Assembly (NCBI GenBank): GCA_964456445.1
Contig: CAYWBI010000105.1
Coordinates: forward strand, 1-13,649
Direction: 5' to 3'
From: CAYWBI01 sp964456445
Lineage (GTDB): Bacteria; Calditrichota; Calditrichia; Calditrichales; J004
DNA: 13,649 bases
Shown here: positions 6,851 to 13,609 of the stretch, piece by piece
How positions within the stretch are numbered: position 1 is the first letter of the stretch
Layout of the letters: each line of letters starts with the position of its first letter
The notes under the pieces: model-generated
Told to the model about the DNA's origin: nothing
What the model saw: the letters and a program-made list of their open reading frames with translations, nothing else
The model's database searches: none
Position numbers and translations under genes: made by a program

Positions 6851-7132
6851 TGGTATATCCTTTTATCTGTTAAACGGGGAATTTAATACTTCTAAAGGGC
6901 GTAAGTCAAAAGAATCGGCATTACAAAAAACGAATCCAATAAAAGAGAGTTTCTACTTGATAAATCCATGTCATTTTCTATATGTCCCGGGATTTAAGCT
7001 GAAAAGGTATAATATTCCGTTCAGCAGGTTGCCAGGGTCAAATCCTTCCATCTTCCTAAGGCTGTAAGCCCAGTAGTGCTTTATGATTATCCGGTGTAAT
7101 TTTTGTTCTCCGTTGGATGTTTTGTCCCGGAA
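6851..7132. other. 282-bp gap between the permease and heme A synthase; probable leader of ctaA
   Basis: No start-led gene is convincing here. On the minus strand, the frame of the upstream permease stays open for 53 codons past its TAG, to a TGA at 6973-6971, but has no start until an internal ATG near its middle. A short stem (GGGCT-TAC-AGCCT on the minus strand, near 7063-7075) is visible. I compared the stretch with SAM, cobalamin and TPP riboswitch cores and found no acceptable match. It presumably holds the ctaA promoter. Confidence 0.4.
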
Positions 7133-8131
7133 CTATGATAGTTTTTGTTTATGACGCAGTAGGAGATAAATAAAAAACGGTCCGCCGATCAATGCGGTGA
7201 TAACGCCTACGGGTAACTCGGCAGGGGAAATTACCGTACGGGCAATGGTATCGCAGGCAGCCAAAAACACACCGCCTCCAACAAACGCAGCAGGGAACAA
7301 ACGACGATGGCCCGGGCCTAAAAGTAATCGTAACACGTGTGGCGTTACCAAACCCACAAAACCGATCGGTCCGGCAACAGCTACAATCAGGCCAATAAGA
7401 ATCGATGAAAAAATAAAACTTAGCTTTTGTAAACGGGTCACATCCACGCCCTTGCTCATGGCTTGTTCATCTCCGCCCAACAAAATGTCGAAAGCCGGGG
7501 CGTTTTTCAGGAAATAGATAAAAGCCAAAACATCGGTTACGAGTATAAGCAACGGATAGCGCCATCCGGTAGCATCCAGCCCGCCCATAAGCCAGCGAAT
7601 CATACGGATTGTTTCCGTAAAATCGGACAGATATTGCAATACCAGGTTAAAAGCAGAGAAGAAATAACTGATGGCCACACCGGCAAGTATCAACGTATAA
7701 ACAGATAAAAATCCCCGGTTGTGCGAAAGAAGATATATAACCAACATTGCCGCTAAACTGCCTAAAACGGAAATCAGACTTACGGAAGAAAAAAGGAAAA
7801 GGCTAACCACAAGATTGAGCTTTATAGCTAACACGGCGCCAAAAGCACCCCCGGCGGAAACCCCAAGCGTATAAGGCGTGGCCAGATCATTTCGTAGGAG
7901 AGCCTGAAAGACAGCGCCTGTAAGACCCAATCCTGCGCCAACGGCAAAGGCAAAGAGCACACGGGGCAGGCGTACCGACCAAAATATTTCCGCATCAAGA
8001 GATTCCATGCCGGTAAAAACAGACTTAAAATGTAAAGATTGACTGCCGATGAAGGGTAAAATTGCAAGGGCAAGCAGGGCAAGCAGAAAAAATAAGGGGT
8101 AATTAAATTGATTTTTATGTGACGCGTTCAT
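7133..8131 (-). CDS. FecCD/BtuC-family ABC transporter permease (iron-siderophore, heme or cobalamin type)
   Basis: A 332-residue inner-membrane permease of the type II importers for Fe(III)-siderophores, heme or vitamin B12. It shows the family landmarks: RLPRVLFAFAVGAGLGLTGAVFQALLRNDLATPYTLGVS (written here as RLPRV, GAxLGLTGAVFQ, NDLATPYTLGVS) at about 54-93, GGLDATGW near 183, and the C-terminal GPIGFVGLVTPHVLR followed by GPGHRRLFP, GGGVFLAACDTIAR and ELPVGVITALIGGPFF. About nine or ten membrane segments are visible. No ATPase (BtuD/FecE) or binding protein (BtuF) lies beside it, which is unusual, so partners must be elsewhere. The ribosome-binding site before the ATG at 8131 is poor. 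Substrate cannot be told from the sequence; the neighbouring NqrM-like gene hints at iron. Confidence 0.92.
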   Translation of the reverse strand: MNASHKNQFNYPLFFLLALLALAILPFIGSQSLHFKSVFTGMESLDAEIFWSVRLPRVLFAFAVGAGLGLTGAVFQALLRNDLATPYTLGVSAGGAFGAVLAIKLNLVVSLFLFSSVSLISVLGSLAAMLVIYLLSHNRGFLSVYTLILAGVAISYFFSAFNLVLQYLSDFTETIRMIRWLMGGLDATGWRYPLLILVTDVLAFIYFLKNAPAFDILLGGDEQAMSKGVDVTRLQKLSFIFSSILIGLIVAVAGPIGFVGLVTPHVLRLLLGPGHRRLFPAAFVGGGVFLAACDTIARTVISPAELPVGVITALIGGPFFIYLLLRHKQKLS

Positions 8132-8279
8132 GACTATTTATACCGATTATTAAAAGGTGTCTAAAAGTTAAGGATACCCGGCTTTTAATCAAAGCATAGT
8201 AAATGATATTTTGAGAATGCTGGCAATCGTTGTAACTTGTGCCATCATTTGAAAAAAGAATTTTAAAACGGAGGACAAA

Positions 8280-8564
8280 ATGGAATTTTTATTGGTCCCA
8301 TTGGTTTTTGGAACTGCTTTTGTTCTGTTAAGTATCGGAAAAATAATAAACGGCAAACAGATCAGTGGCAGTTGTCAGGCAGGGGCGACGTTAAAAGAGC
8401 ATGGTCATGACGATGCATCGTGCGGCGCCTGCGACAATGAAGATGTTAAATTTTATTTGGATAAGGATGATCCGGGATTTGATAAGGTGGCCAGCCTGGG
8501 CTATCCAAATAGGGAAAAACGTTTTATTGATAAATTAGATTTTAAGCCGTTGCGCTTTAAATAG
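8280..8564 (+). CDS. NqrM-like (DUF539-like) small cysteine membrane protein
   Basis: A 94-residue protein with one N-terminal membrane helix (about 3-22) followed by a cytoplasmic-type Cys region: KQISGSC (Cys32) and SCGAC (Cys48, Cys51), then a charged tail ending KPLRFK. The order of one helix, a K-x-I-x-GSC motif and a second Cys cluster is that of NqrM, which helps deliver iron to the Cys-ligated site between NqrD and NqrE of the Na+-translocating NADH:quinone oxidoreductase. The C-terminal half is longer than I recall for NqrM and not recognisable. GGAGG lies 5-6 nt before the ATG. The gene is divergent from the permease (148 bp between starts) and ends at the terminator at 8577-8606. 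No nqr genes are in the window, so another iron or metal role is possible. Confidence 0.55.
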   Translation: MEFLLVPLVFGTAFVLLSIGKIINGKQISGSCQAGATLKEHGHDDASCGACDNEDVKFYLDKDDPGFDKVASLGYPNREKRFIDKLDFKPLRFK

Positions 8565-8576
8565 AATATTGTTTTT

Positions 8577-8606
8577 AAAAAGGCGGGCTATTCCCGCCTT
8601 TTTTTT
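8577..8606. terminator. Strong bidirectional Rho-independent terminator
   Basis: A-rich arm plus GGCGGG (8582-8587), loop CTATT, then CCCGCC (8593-8598) and eight T residues (8599-8606). With the flanking A/T pairs the stem exceeds 9 bp. The minus strand also reads hairpin then five T, so it can end both the NqrM-like gene and the convergent amylase-family gene. Confidence 0.95.
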
Positions 8607-8645
8607 GAATAGTGCTAAAAACAAAAGTTTTTGTCGTAAATATTA

Positions 8646-11033
8646 TTATTCTTTCAATAAAATAAATTGTGCGCTGTAGGCCGGTAAATCAACCTCCAGA
8701 ATTTGGCCATCAAAGACGTATCGCGATACCAGGGATAAAGGTATCAGATGTCGTGTCTTTTCGAACCCTTTTAACTTTAGTTCCTTCGTCAATAACTTAG
8801 GCCCTTTATTTAATAAGACCAGTACCTTCTGTCGCATATCGCCGCGGACAAAAACATAGACATCCTTGTCAGCCAGAAGTGTATGAAAATCTCCCTGACG
8901 TAGCGCGCTGTTGTCCCGGCGCATGGCAATCAGCTTTTTAACAGCTGATTTCATTTTTTTGCCATCCGGTGATACTTCATCTCCAAAACGCATCGGACGA
9001 CGATTATCCGGATCTGCGGCGCCTGTCATGCCGATCTCATCACCATAATAAATAAAAGGGATTCCGGGGATGGACAACATGTAGGCAAGATAAACCTGTT
9101 CACGGGCATAACTTGTAGGATGGTCCACTTTTGGGGGATTTTTCCAGCCAATCTCAACCGGGTCCTCAGTTGTCATTCCCACATCGCCATCGGCCAGGGC
9201 CAAAAAACGTACCTTGTCATGACTGTCCATAATATTTCCCATCAGGGTATGGGTGCCATATATATTTATCGATTTGTTCAGGGCAGCATCAAGATCGGAA
9301 AAAGACCCCTTAGAATTTGTGAAACAATAAATGGCTGCATCATAGAGGTTAAAATTAAATTGGGCGTCCAGCAAGCCATTTCCAATATAAGATTGGATGA
9401 GTCGGTCTGACCCGAAAGATTCACCAATTTGATAAATATGGCGGTCTTCAGGGATTTCAATCTGTTCTTTTATTTTGCGGGTCAGCCTGCGCCAAAATTT
9501 ACGCGGCACGTGTTTCACCGCATCCTGTCTAAAGCCGTCCACACCAGTTTCCTTAAGCCACCAAACGGCGTTGTCGGTCATCGTTTCCACCGCTGCATCT
9601 GAACCGGGATAATCAAAAGATGGCAAAAAAGTTTCAAACCAGGTCGTCAGACGGAATTCGTCCCACAGACGTAGATTTTTACGACCGTCCGGCAGGTCAA
9701 CCGAACCAAACCAATTGCGGTGCTTGGTGTAATAAGGATGTTTGATATGCACATGGTTGCTTACAAAATCCAGCATTACTTTTAAGCCCCTTTGATGGGC
9801 ATGCTCCACCAGCTTTTGCAGCAGATCCATATCGCCAAAGCGACGATCCACCTTATCCAATGCAATGGGCCAGTAGCCGTGATAACCACTGGTAAAGCGA
9901 TGGGGAGCGGGATATTCCCGGTACGCCTGCCACGGATTTTGAACAACCGGGGAAAGCCACAAAACGTTTACACCCAAATCGCTAAAATAACCGGCGTCGA
10001 TTTCATCCAGAATGCCCTGCAGGTCACCACCGTAATAGTTGGATTTCTTTGGTAAATCCGGGTTGTCAATCCTTTTCGTATTTGATGGATCGCCGTCTTT
10101 GAAGCGGTCGATGATGATGGAATAGGGGATGGCATCATACCAGCTAAAAGATTTTCCCCGGTCATTTTGTTTTAACGTTGCCGAAAGATCAATACTTTGC
10201 ATGCGGCTGCCTCCTGTTTCATTCTGAATGGCAACCCGGAGCATCTTTGTTGGTTTCAGTTTTTCCTTATTTAGGGTTATATCAAGTTGTCCATGGTGGA
10301 TTTTATAAAAATTGGAATCGAGTTGTTGGTTATCTAAAAAGGCAAAGACCCGGGGATGAGTAGAAACAGCATTTCCAGGAGCGGACAGTTTAAATTGAAA
10401 GGTATAGTTTTCCCGCACCTTTTTAACACCGCTGTTATAAATATCCGGTGGGGTTTTTGTGGCAGATTGTACGGTAAGCAAAGAGTTATATTGACCAAAG
10501 GAATTTAGTACTTTTCTTGGGTTTTTGGGATCAATAAGTTCCTTGCGGTTTACATAAAATTTGTATTCATAGCGGCCGGGACGCAGGTAAAAGGTTTTGT
10601 CAAGGACCTTGTCCCCATCTTCGTCCTGCATGGCCCTGGAGTTGCGGTCCCAGGTGTTAAAGGAGCCGATCACGCGCACCACATCTTTGGAAGACTGCGG
10701 ACGGTAATGTAGGGTGACGGCTATGCGTTGTTCGATGCGGACGGGCATGTCATAATTTTTTCCGTTTAGGGTAAAGCGCAGGGCCGTCCAGCCATGTTTT
10801 CCGTCTGTTGGCGTTAAGGAAAGCTGCCGTGATTCCTGGGAATAGACGGTTTGGAGCATCGGGTTTGCCCGCAGATGCAGCTTGTAGGCAGGTGCATAAA
10901 ACAAATCCGGTACCAGCACCGTGTCGCTTTGCCCGCTTTGCAACTGCAATACCGGCAGTAGCCCGGTCAGTGTGTTTTTCTGGGATTGACAGGCGGCCAG
11001 AATTAACAGCAATGGAAAAAGTTTTTTTAGCAT
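8646..11033 (-). CDS. GH13 alpha-amylase-family lipoprotein with N-terminal CBM48/AMPK-like domain
   Basis: A 795-residue lipoprotein (lipobox LAAC, Cys15). Residues about 20-100 are a beta-rich region I cannot name. Residues about 105-187 resemble a CBM48/AMPK glycogen-binding domain (VRVIGSFNTWDR, LRPGRYEYKFYVN). A GH13 catalytic barrel follows from about 298: region I DFVSNH (422-427), region II GFRQD with nucleophile Asp504, region III IGES with acid/base Glu538, and region IV DSHD with Asp606, so all catalytic residues are present. FIYYGDEIGM and a C-terminal beta domain complete it. This layout is typical of neopullulanase/cyclomaltodextrinase-like enzymes that split alpha-1,4 or alpha-1,6 glucans or their oligomers. 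The anchor places it in the periplasm or at the cell surface. No SusC/SusD pair is nearby. AAGGA lies 7 nt before the ATG. The exact substrate is undetermined. Confidence 0.93.
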   Translation of the reverse strand: MLKKLFPLLLILAACQSQKNTLTGLLPVLQLQSGQSDTVLVPDLFYAPAYKLHLRANPMLQTVYSQESRQLSLTPTDGKHGWTALRFTLNGKNYDMPVRIEQRIAVTLHYRPQSSKDVVRVIGSFNTWDRNSRAMQDEDGDKVLDKTFYLRPGRYEYKFYVNRKELIDPKNPRKVLNSFGQYNSLLTVQSATKTPPDIYNSGVKKVRENYTFQFKLSAPGNAVSTHPRVFAFLDNQQLDSNFYKIHHGQLDITLNKEKLKPTKMLRVAIQNETGGSRMQSIDLSATLKQNDRGKSFSWYDAIPYSIIIDRFKDGDPSNTKRIDNPDLPKKSNYYGGDLQGILDEIDAGYFSDLGVNVLWLSPVVQNPWQAYREYPAPHRFTSGYHGYWPIALDKVDRRFGDMDLLQKLVEHAHQRGLKVMLDFVSNHVHIKHPYYTKHRNWFGSVDLPDGRKNLRLWDEFRLTTWFETFLPSFDYPGSDAAVETMTDNAVWWLKETGVDGFRQDAVKHVPRKFWRRLTRKIKEQIEIPEDRHIYQIGESFGSDRLIQSYIGNGLLDAQFNFNLYDAAIYCFTNSKGSFSDLDAALNKSINIYGTHTLMGNIMDSHDKVRFLALADGDVGMTTEDPVEIGWKNPPKVDHPTSYAREQVYLAYMLSIPGIPFIYYGDEIGMTGAADPDNRRPMRFGDEVSPDGKKMKSAVKKLIAMRRDNSALRQGDFHTLLADKDVYVFVRGDMRQKVLVLLNKGPKLLTKELKLKGFEKTRHLIPLSLVSRYVFDGQILEVDLPAYSAQFILLKE

Positions 11034-11126
11034 GAGGTCATCCTTTTGTGATTCAAAAAAAGATGATACAAAAATATGCGCAAAAAAAGAAAAATATGAA
11101 TAAAAACAAACTTACAATTTGTATCG

Positions 11127-11132
11127 ATTATA
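11127..11132 (-). promoter_or_regulatory. Candidate extended -10 element for the GH13 gene
   Basis: The minus strand reads TGATATAAT, a perfect extended -10 (TGn-TATAAT), about 95 nt upstream of the GH13 ATG. The -35 position shows no good match. The following leader is AT-rich and has no gene on the minus strand. AT-rich sequence makes a chance match quite possible. Confidence 0.4.
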
Positions 11133-11196
11133 TCATATGCAACAAAGAAACAGAATGCAGTGCATGTCCCAATTATTTAGCCAATTCTGTTTTTCC

Positions 11197-11231
11197 AATA
11201 AAAAAAGCCCATGGTTTTTACCATGGGCTTT
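11197..11231 (-). terminator. Rho-independent terminator of the tRNA-Thr gene
   Basis: On the minus strand a perfect 11-bp stem, AAAGCCCATGG paired with CCATGGGCTTT (loop TAAAAA), runs straight into a T-rich tail (TTTTTTTATT). It begins 4 nt after the tRNA discriminator base, so it should set the 3' end of the precursor. Confidence 0.93.
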
Positions 11232-11235
11232 AATG

Positions 11236-11308
11236 AGCCACCGATCCGAGTTGAACGGACGACCTGATCATTACGAGTGAACTGCTCTACCAACTGAGCT
11301 ACGGTGGC
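11236..11308 (-). tRNA. tRNA-Thr (anticodon CGU, reads ACG)
   Basis: Folds as a full cloverleaf: acceptor stem GCCACCG/CGGTGGC (7 perfect pairs), D arm GCTC-AGTTGGTA-GAGC, anticodon stem GTTCA/TGATC with loop CTCGTAA (CGT at positions 34-36), variable loop AGGTC, and T arm GTCCG-TTCAACT-CGGAT. The anticodon stem has one T-T mismatch (positions 28/42), where I would expect a pair. The discriminator base is T, and CCA is not encoded, so it must be added after transcription. A terminator follows directly and a candidate promoter precedes it, suggesting a stand-alone transcript. Confidence 0.95.
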
Positions 11309-11324
11309 AAAAATCAAGATTGCA

Positions 11325-11353
11325 AATCTAAAACATCTCGGCAAAGAAATCAA
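11325..11353 (-). promoter_or_regulatory. Candidate promoter of the tRNA-Thr gene
   Basis: On the minus strand TTGATT (11353-11348) and TAGATT (11330-11325) are separated by exactly 17 bp. Each matches the sigma-70 consensus at four of six positions. Transcription would start roughly 10 nt before the mature tRNA. The location is apt but the match is modest, and FCB-group bacteria may use a different consensus. Confidence 0.4.
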
Positions 11354-11361
11354 ATGGCCTT

Positions 11362-11754
11362 TTACAATTCGCTCCTGTTTTTTTTGTCCCGGAGCAATTT
11401 ATCGGCTGTCCGCACCGCATTTTCCCTTGCCTGAGCTTCCTGATGGATAGATGGGGATTTCTTGTTCGCGTCTTGTAGCTGTCTTAAATGCCTGGCAAGC
11501 GATTCTTCACCAGGTAAATAAAAAACCTGTTGGCCCGGATGGGGCATCAAAGATTTTTCCATCCATTCAATAAATATATCCAGATCCATTTCGTCAAAAG
11601 ATACAATGGGGGTGTGATGACGCAGTTTGGAAAGCAGATAGTCTTCCATGGGGAAAATATATGTTGTGCTGCCAAAACGCGACTGATGCTTGCTATAATT
11701 TTTCCACCAATGTATTAAGGTATCTGCTTCATCGGGCAACAGGTAAAATTCCAT
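11362..11754 (-). CDS. Hypothetical protein, 130 residues
   Basis: I do not recognise this protein. It has no signal peptide or membrane helix, so it is probably cytoplasmic. The N-terminal half is mixed alpha/beta with many aromatics (MEFYLLPDEADTLIHWW, SFDEMDLDIFIEWMEKSL). From about residue 80 it is charged and probably helical (LARHLRQLQDANKK; QAREN), possibly a coiled coil. The N-terminus reads like a small acidic domain that could bind another protein. GGAGAT precedes the ATG at good spacing, and the composition looks coding. The gene stands between the DUF971 gene (about 160 bp upstream) and the tRNA (about 50 bp downstream), with no clear operon partner. It could be a lineage-specific family. 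Confidence 0.7.
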   Translation of the reverse strand: MEFYLLPDEADTLIHWWKNYSKHQSRFGSTTYIFPMEDYLLSKLRHHTPIVSFDEMDLDIFIEWMEKSLMPHPGQQVFYLPGEESLARHLRQLQDANKKSPSIHQEAQARENAVRTADKLLRDKKNRSEL

Positions 11755-11862
11755 GATTTATCTCCGGATTTGCCCTCCTATTTATGATATTGGATGATTC
11801 TGTGCCGTGCTGCCGATCAAATATTGCTGAAACCGGGTTAGCATATATCCGACTAATCCGGA

Positions 11863-11885
11863 ATGATGGATTGCGAATCCATCAT
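11863..11885. repeat. Perfect 10-bp inverted repeat with a 3-nt loop
   Basis: ATGATGGATT and AATCCATCAT are exact inverted copies around GCG, in the gap between the hypothetical gene and the DUF971 gene. Neither strand has a good T-run after it, so it is not a standard intrinsic terminator. It could be mRNA 3'-end structure for the pepT-DUF971 transcript, an operator for the downstream gene, or a dispersed palindromic element. Confidence 0.85.
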
Positions 11886-11913
11886 ATTATTTATATTGAT
11901 TTCCTTTTCTCAA

Positions 11914-12228
11914 TCAGGCTTTCTCCCCAATTTCCCTAAGGTAATCAAATGTATAAATCCCGGTGTCATGACGGTCGCTAAAGATAAAACGGATGGCGTA
12001 CCGGCCAATTAGTTCCCAGCTGACAAAATCAATATGATTGGGTGTCGGGTTGTTCATGTCCAGTATTTTAAAGGGGTTTTTCTTTTTTCCCGCCTCGTCA
12101 TTTTCTTTACATGATGCGCAGGGACAGGCTTGACGCACATGTTCCGCAAAATATATATTATCCTGACCATCATCCCATTTAATGGCGATAACCTGGTCAC
12201 TAATCTGTTCAATGGATTTGGGGTACAT
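11914..12228 (-). CDS. DUF971 (gamma-butyrobetaine hydroxylase N-terminal-like) domain protein
   Basis: A 104-residue single-domain protein. It shows the DUF971/GBBH-like N-terminal features: IKWDDGQDNIYFAEHVRQ near 17-34, a Cys cluster ACPCASC (about 35-41), a central WELIGRYAIRFIFSD, and the hallmark HDTGIYTFDYLR near 86-97. In eukaryotic gamma-butyrobetaine hydroxylase the equivalent domain binds zinc. Stand-alone bacterial copies, or those fused to Mrp/ApbC ATPases, have been connected with iron-sulfur metabolism, but no precise function is known to me. AGGA lies 8 nt before the ATG. The gene starts 19 nt after the pepT stop, so the two are almost certainly one operon. There is no obvious terminator, only the hairpin at 11863-11885. 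Confidence 0.88.
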   Translation of the reverse strand: MYPKSIEQISDQVIAIKWDDGQDNIYFAEHVRQACPCASCKENDEAGKKKNPFKILDMNNPTPNHIDFVSWELIGRYAIRFIFSDRHDTGIYTFDYLREIGEKA

Positions 12229-12247
12229 GGCATGTATCCTGTTGGTT

Positions 12248-13501
12248 TTAATGATCGGTTTTCATGGCCCAAATGGCCACTAAATTTACAATGGTTTCAA
12301 TTGCTTTTTGCATATCCTGAACCGCGACCCATTCTTTTTTGCTATGAAAATTATGACCACCGGTGAAGATATTTGGGGTTGGCAGCCCCATGTATGATAA
12401 GCGGGCGCCATCGGTGCCGCCACGGATAAGAGAGCGTTTGGGTTTAAGACCGCTGCGTTTTACCGCTTCGATGGCATGCTCAACCACCAATGGGTGTTCA
12501 TCAATTTTATATTTCATATTCCGGTAAGATTCTTTGAAGCTTATTTCGATATTCGCTGGTTGATTGATTACGTTGATTTTGTCGGCAATATCCTTAAGCT
12601 TTTTCTCTTTTGCCTTAAGGCCATCAACCGTAAAATCCCGGACTATAAAATCAATGATCACTTCTTCCACATTGCCGGAAATGGTATTGGGGTGCACATA
12701 CCCCTGGCGCCCTTCCGTTGTTTCGGGCGAAAGTTTATCTTTGGGCAGGGCGTCTATAAATTCCGCTGCAATTTTAAGTGCGTTGACCATTTTTCCCTTT
12801 GCATATCCGGGATGTACATTTACGCCACAAATCCTGAGTGTAGCAGAATCCGCACAAAAGGTTTCATCTTCAACTTCACCTGCCGCGCCGCCATCGATGG
12901 TATAGGCATAGTCTGCGCCAAAATGCGCCACATCAAAATGATCCACTCCGGCGCCGACTTCTTCATCAACCGTAAAGGCCACGCGGATTTTTCCATGTTT
13001 GATATCCGGGTTTTCGCTAAGGAACTGCAGGGCGCCCATGATTTCGGCAACACCGGCCTTGTTATCCGCACCGAGCAGGGTTGTGCCGTCGGTCGTGATA
13101 ATATTAAAGCCCTTCATGCCTTTTAAATCCGGGTTCATTTTTGCTGAAATAACAATGGATGTATCGCCCGGCAAAACGATGTCCCCACCGTTATAATTTT
13201 TATGAATTATGGGTTTTACATTTTTTCCGCTAACATCCGGGGCCGTGTCCACATGGGCGATAAGGCCGATCACCGGCGCCTCATGTTCCACGTTTGACGG
13301 GAGCGTGGCCAGCGTGTAGCCATCGCTGGTCAGTTCCACCTCGCTTAAACCCAGTGCGTTTAACTCTTTTACGAGTTGGCGCGAAAGGTTGAGCTGCTTG
13401 GCTGTACTTGGATAGCTGTCCGATTGCGGGTCGGATTGTGTGTCAATTTTTACATAGCTTAAAAACCGGTCAAGAAACAAGCGGGTTTCAATGGGTCTCA
13501 T
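12248..13501 (-). CDS. pepT: Peptidase T (tripeptide aminopeptidase, M20 family)
   Basis: A 417-residue cytoplasmic zinc aminopeptidase that removes N-terminal residues from tripeptides. The di-zinc M20 architecture is complete: IAHVDTAPD (His83, with Asp85), GADNKAG (bridging Asp146), TVDEEVG (Glu180/Glu181), YTIDGG (Asp203), and GGHNFHSKKEW (His383/His386). The phrase LRICGVNVHPGYAKGKMVNA belongs to the dimerisation/lid domain and is characteristic of PepT, and the length matches the family. AGGAG lies 6 nt before the ATG. A DUF971 gene follows 19 nt downstream. No signal peptide is present, so it serves intracellular peptide turnover. Confidence 0.96.
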   Translation of the reverse strand: MRPIETRLFLDRFLSYVKIDTQSDPQSDSYPSTAKQLNLSRQLVKELNALGLSEVELTSDGYTLATLPSNVEHEAPVIGLIAHVDTAPDVSGKNVKPIIHKNYNGGDIVLPGDTSIVISAKMNPDLKGMKGFNIITTDGTTLLGADNKAGVAEIMGALQFLSENPDIKHGKIRVAFTVDEEVGAGVDHFDVAHFGADYAYTIDGGAAGEVEDETFCADSATLRICGVNVHPGYAKGKMVNALKIAAEFIDALPKDKLSPETTEGRQGYVHPNTISGNVEEVIIDFIVRDFTVDGLKAKEKKLKDIADKINVINQPANIEISFKESYRNMKYKIDEHPLVVEHAIEAVKRSGLKPKRSLIRGGTDGARLSYMGLPTPNIFTGGHNFHSKKEWVAVQDMQKAIETIVNLVAIWAMKTDH

Positions 13502-13609
13502 GTTTGGCTCCTAAAGCACTTGAAGCTTTATTTCTGATAAATAGAATAAAATATCGATTAAAATCAACCCCTAACAAACAGGGTTTTCAATTTACAAAAA
13601 TAAAACACA

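Noticed and set aside
6985..7075. Possible riboswitch or degenerate tRNA in the ctaA leader (GGGTCAAATCC and CCTGGCAACCTGC elements)
   Set aside because: Core motifs of SAM, cobalamin and TPP riboswitches are incomplete, and no acceptor or anticodon stem can be paired.
8215..8260. Sigma-54-like TGGCA...TTG element upstream of the NqrM-like gene
   Set aside because: The GG-to-GC spacing is wrong and the -12 GC is missing.
11048..11233. 61-codon plus-strand open frame with several cysteines upstream of the tRNA terminator
   Set aside because: Lys-rich AT-driven frame, no ribosome-binding site, runs into the tRNA terminator hairpin and overlaps the GH13 promoter region.
12476..13126. Long plus-strand open frame (216 codons) antisense to pepT
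   Set aside because: Lies wholly inside the well-conserved peptidase T gene; composition and lack of a start signal mark it as a shadow.
13560..13590. Intrinsic terminator upstream of pepT
   Set aside because: Only a 5-bp AACCC/GGGTT stem with a 10-nt loop and a poor T tail; too weak to call.
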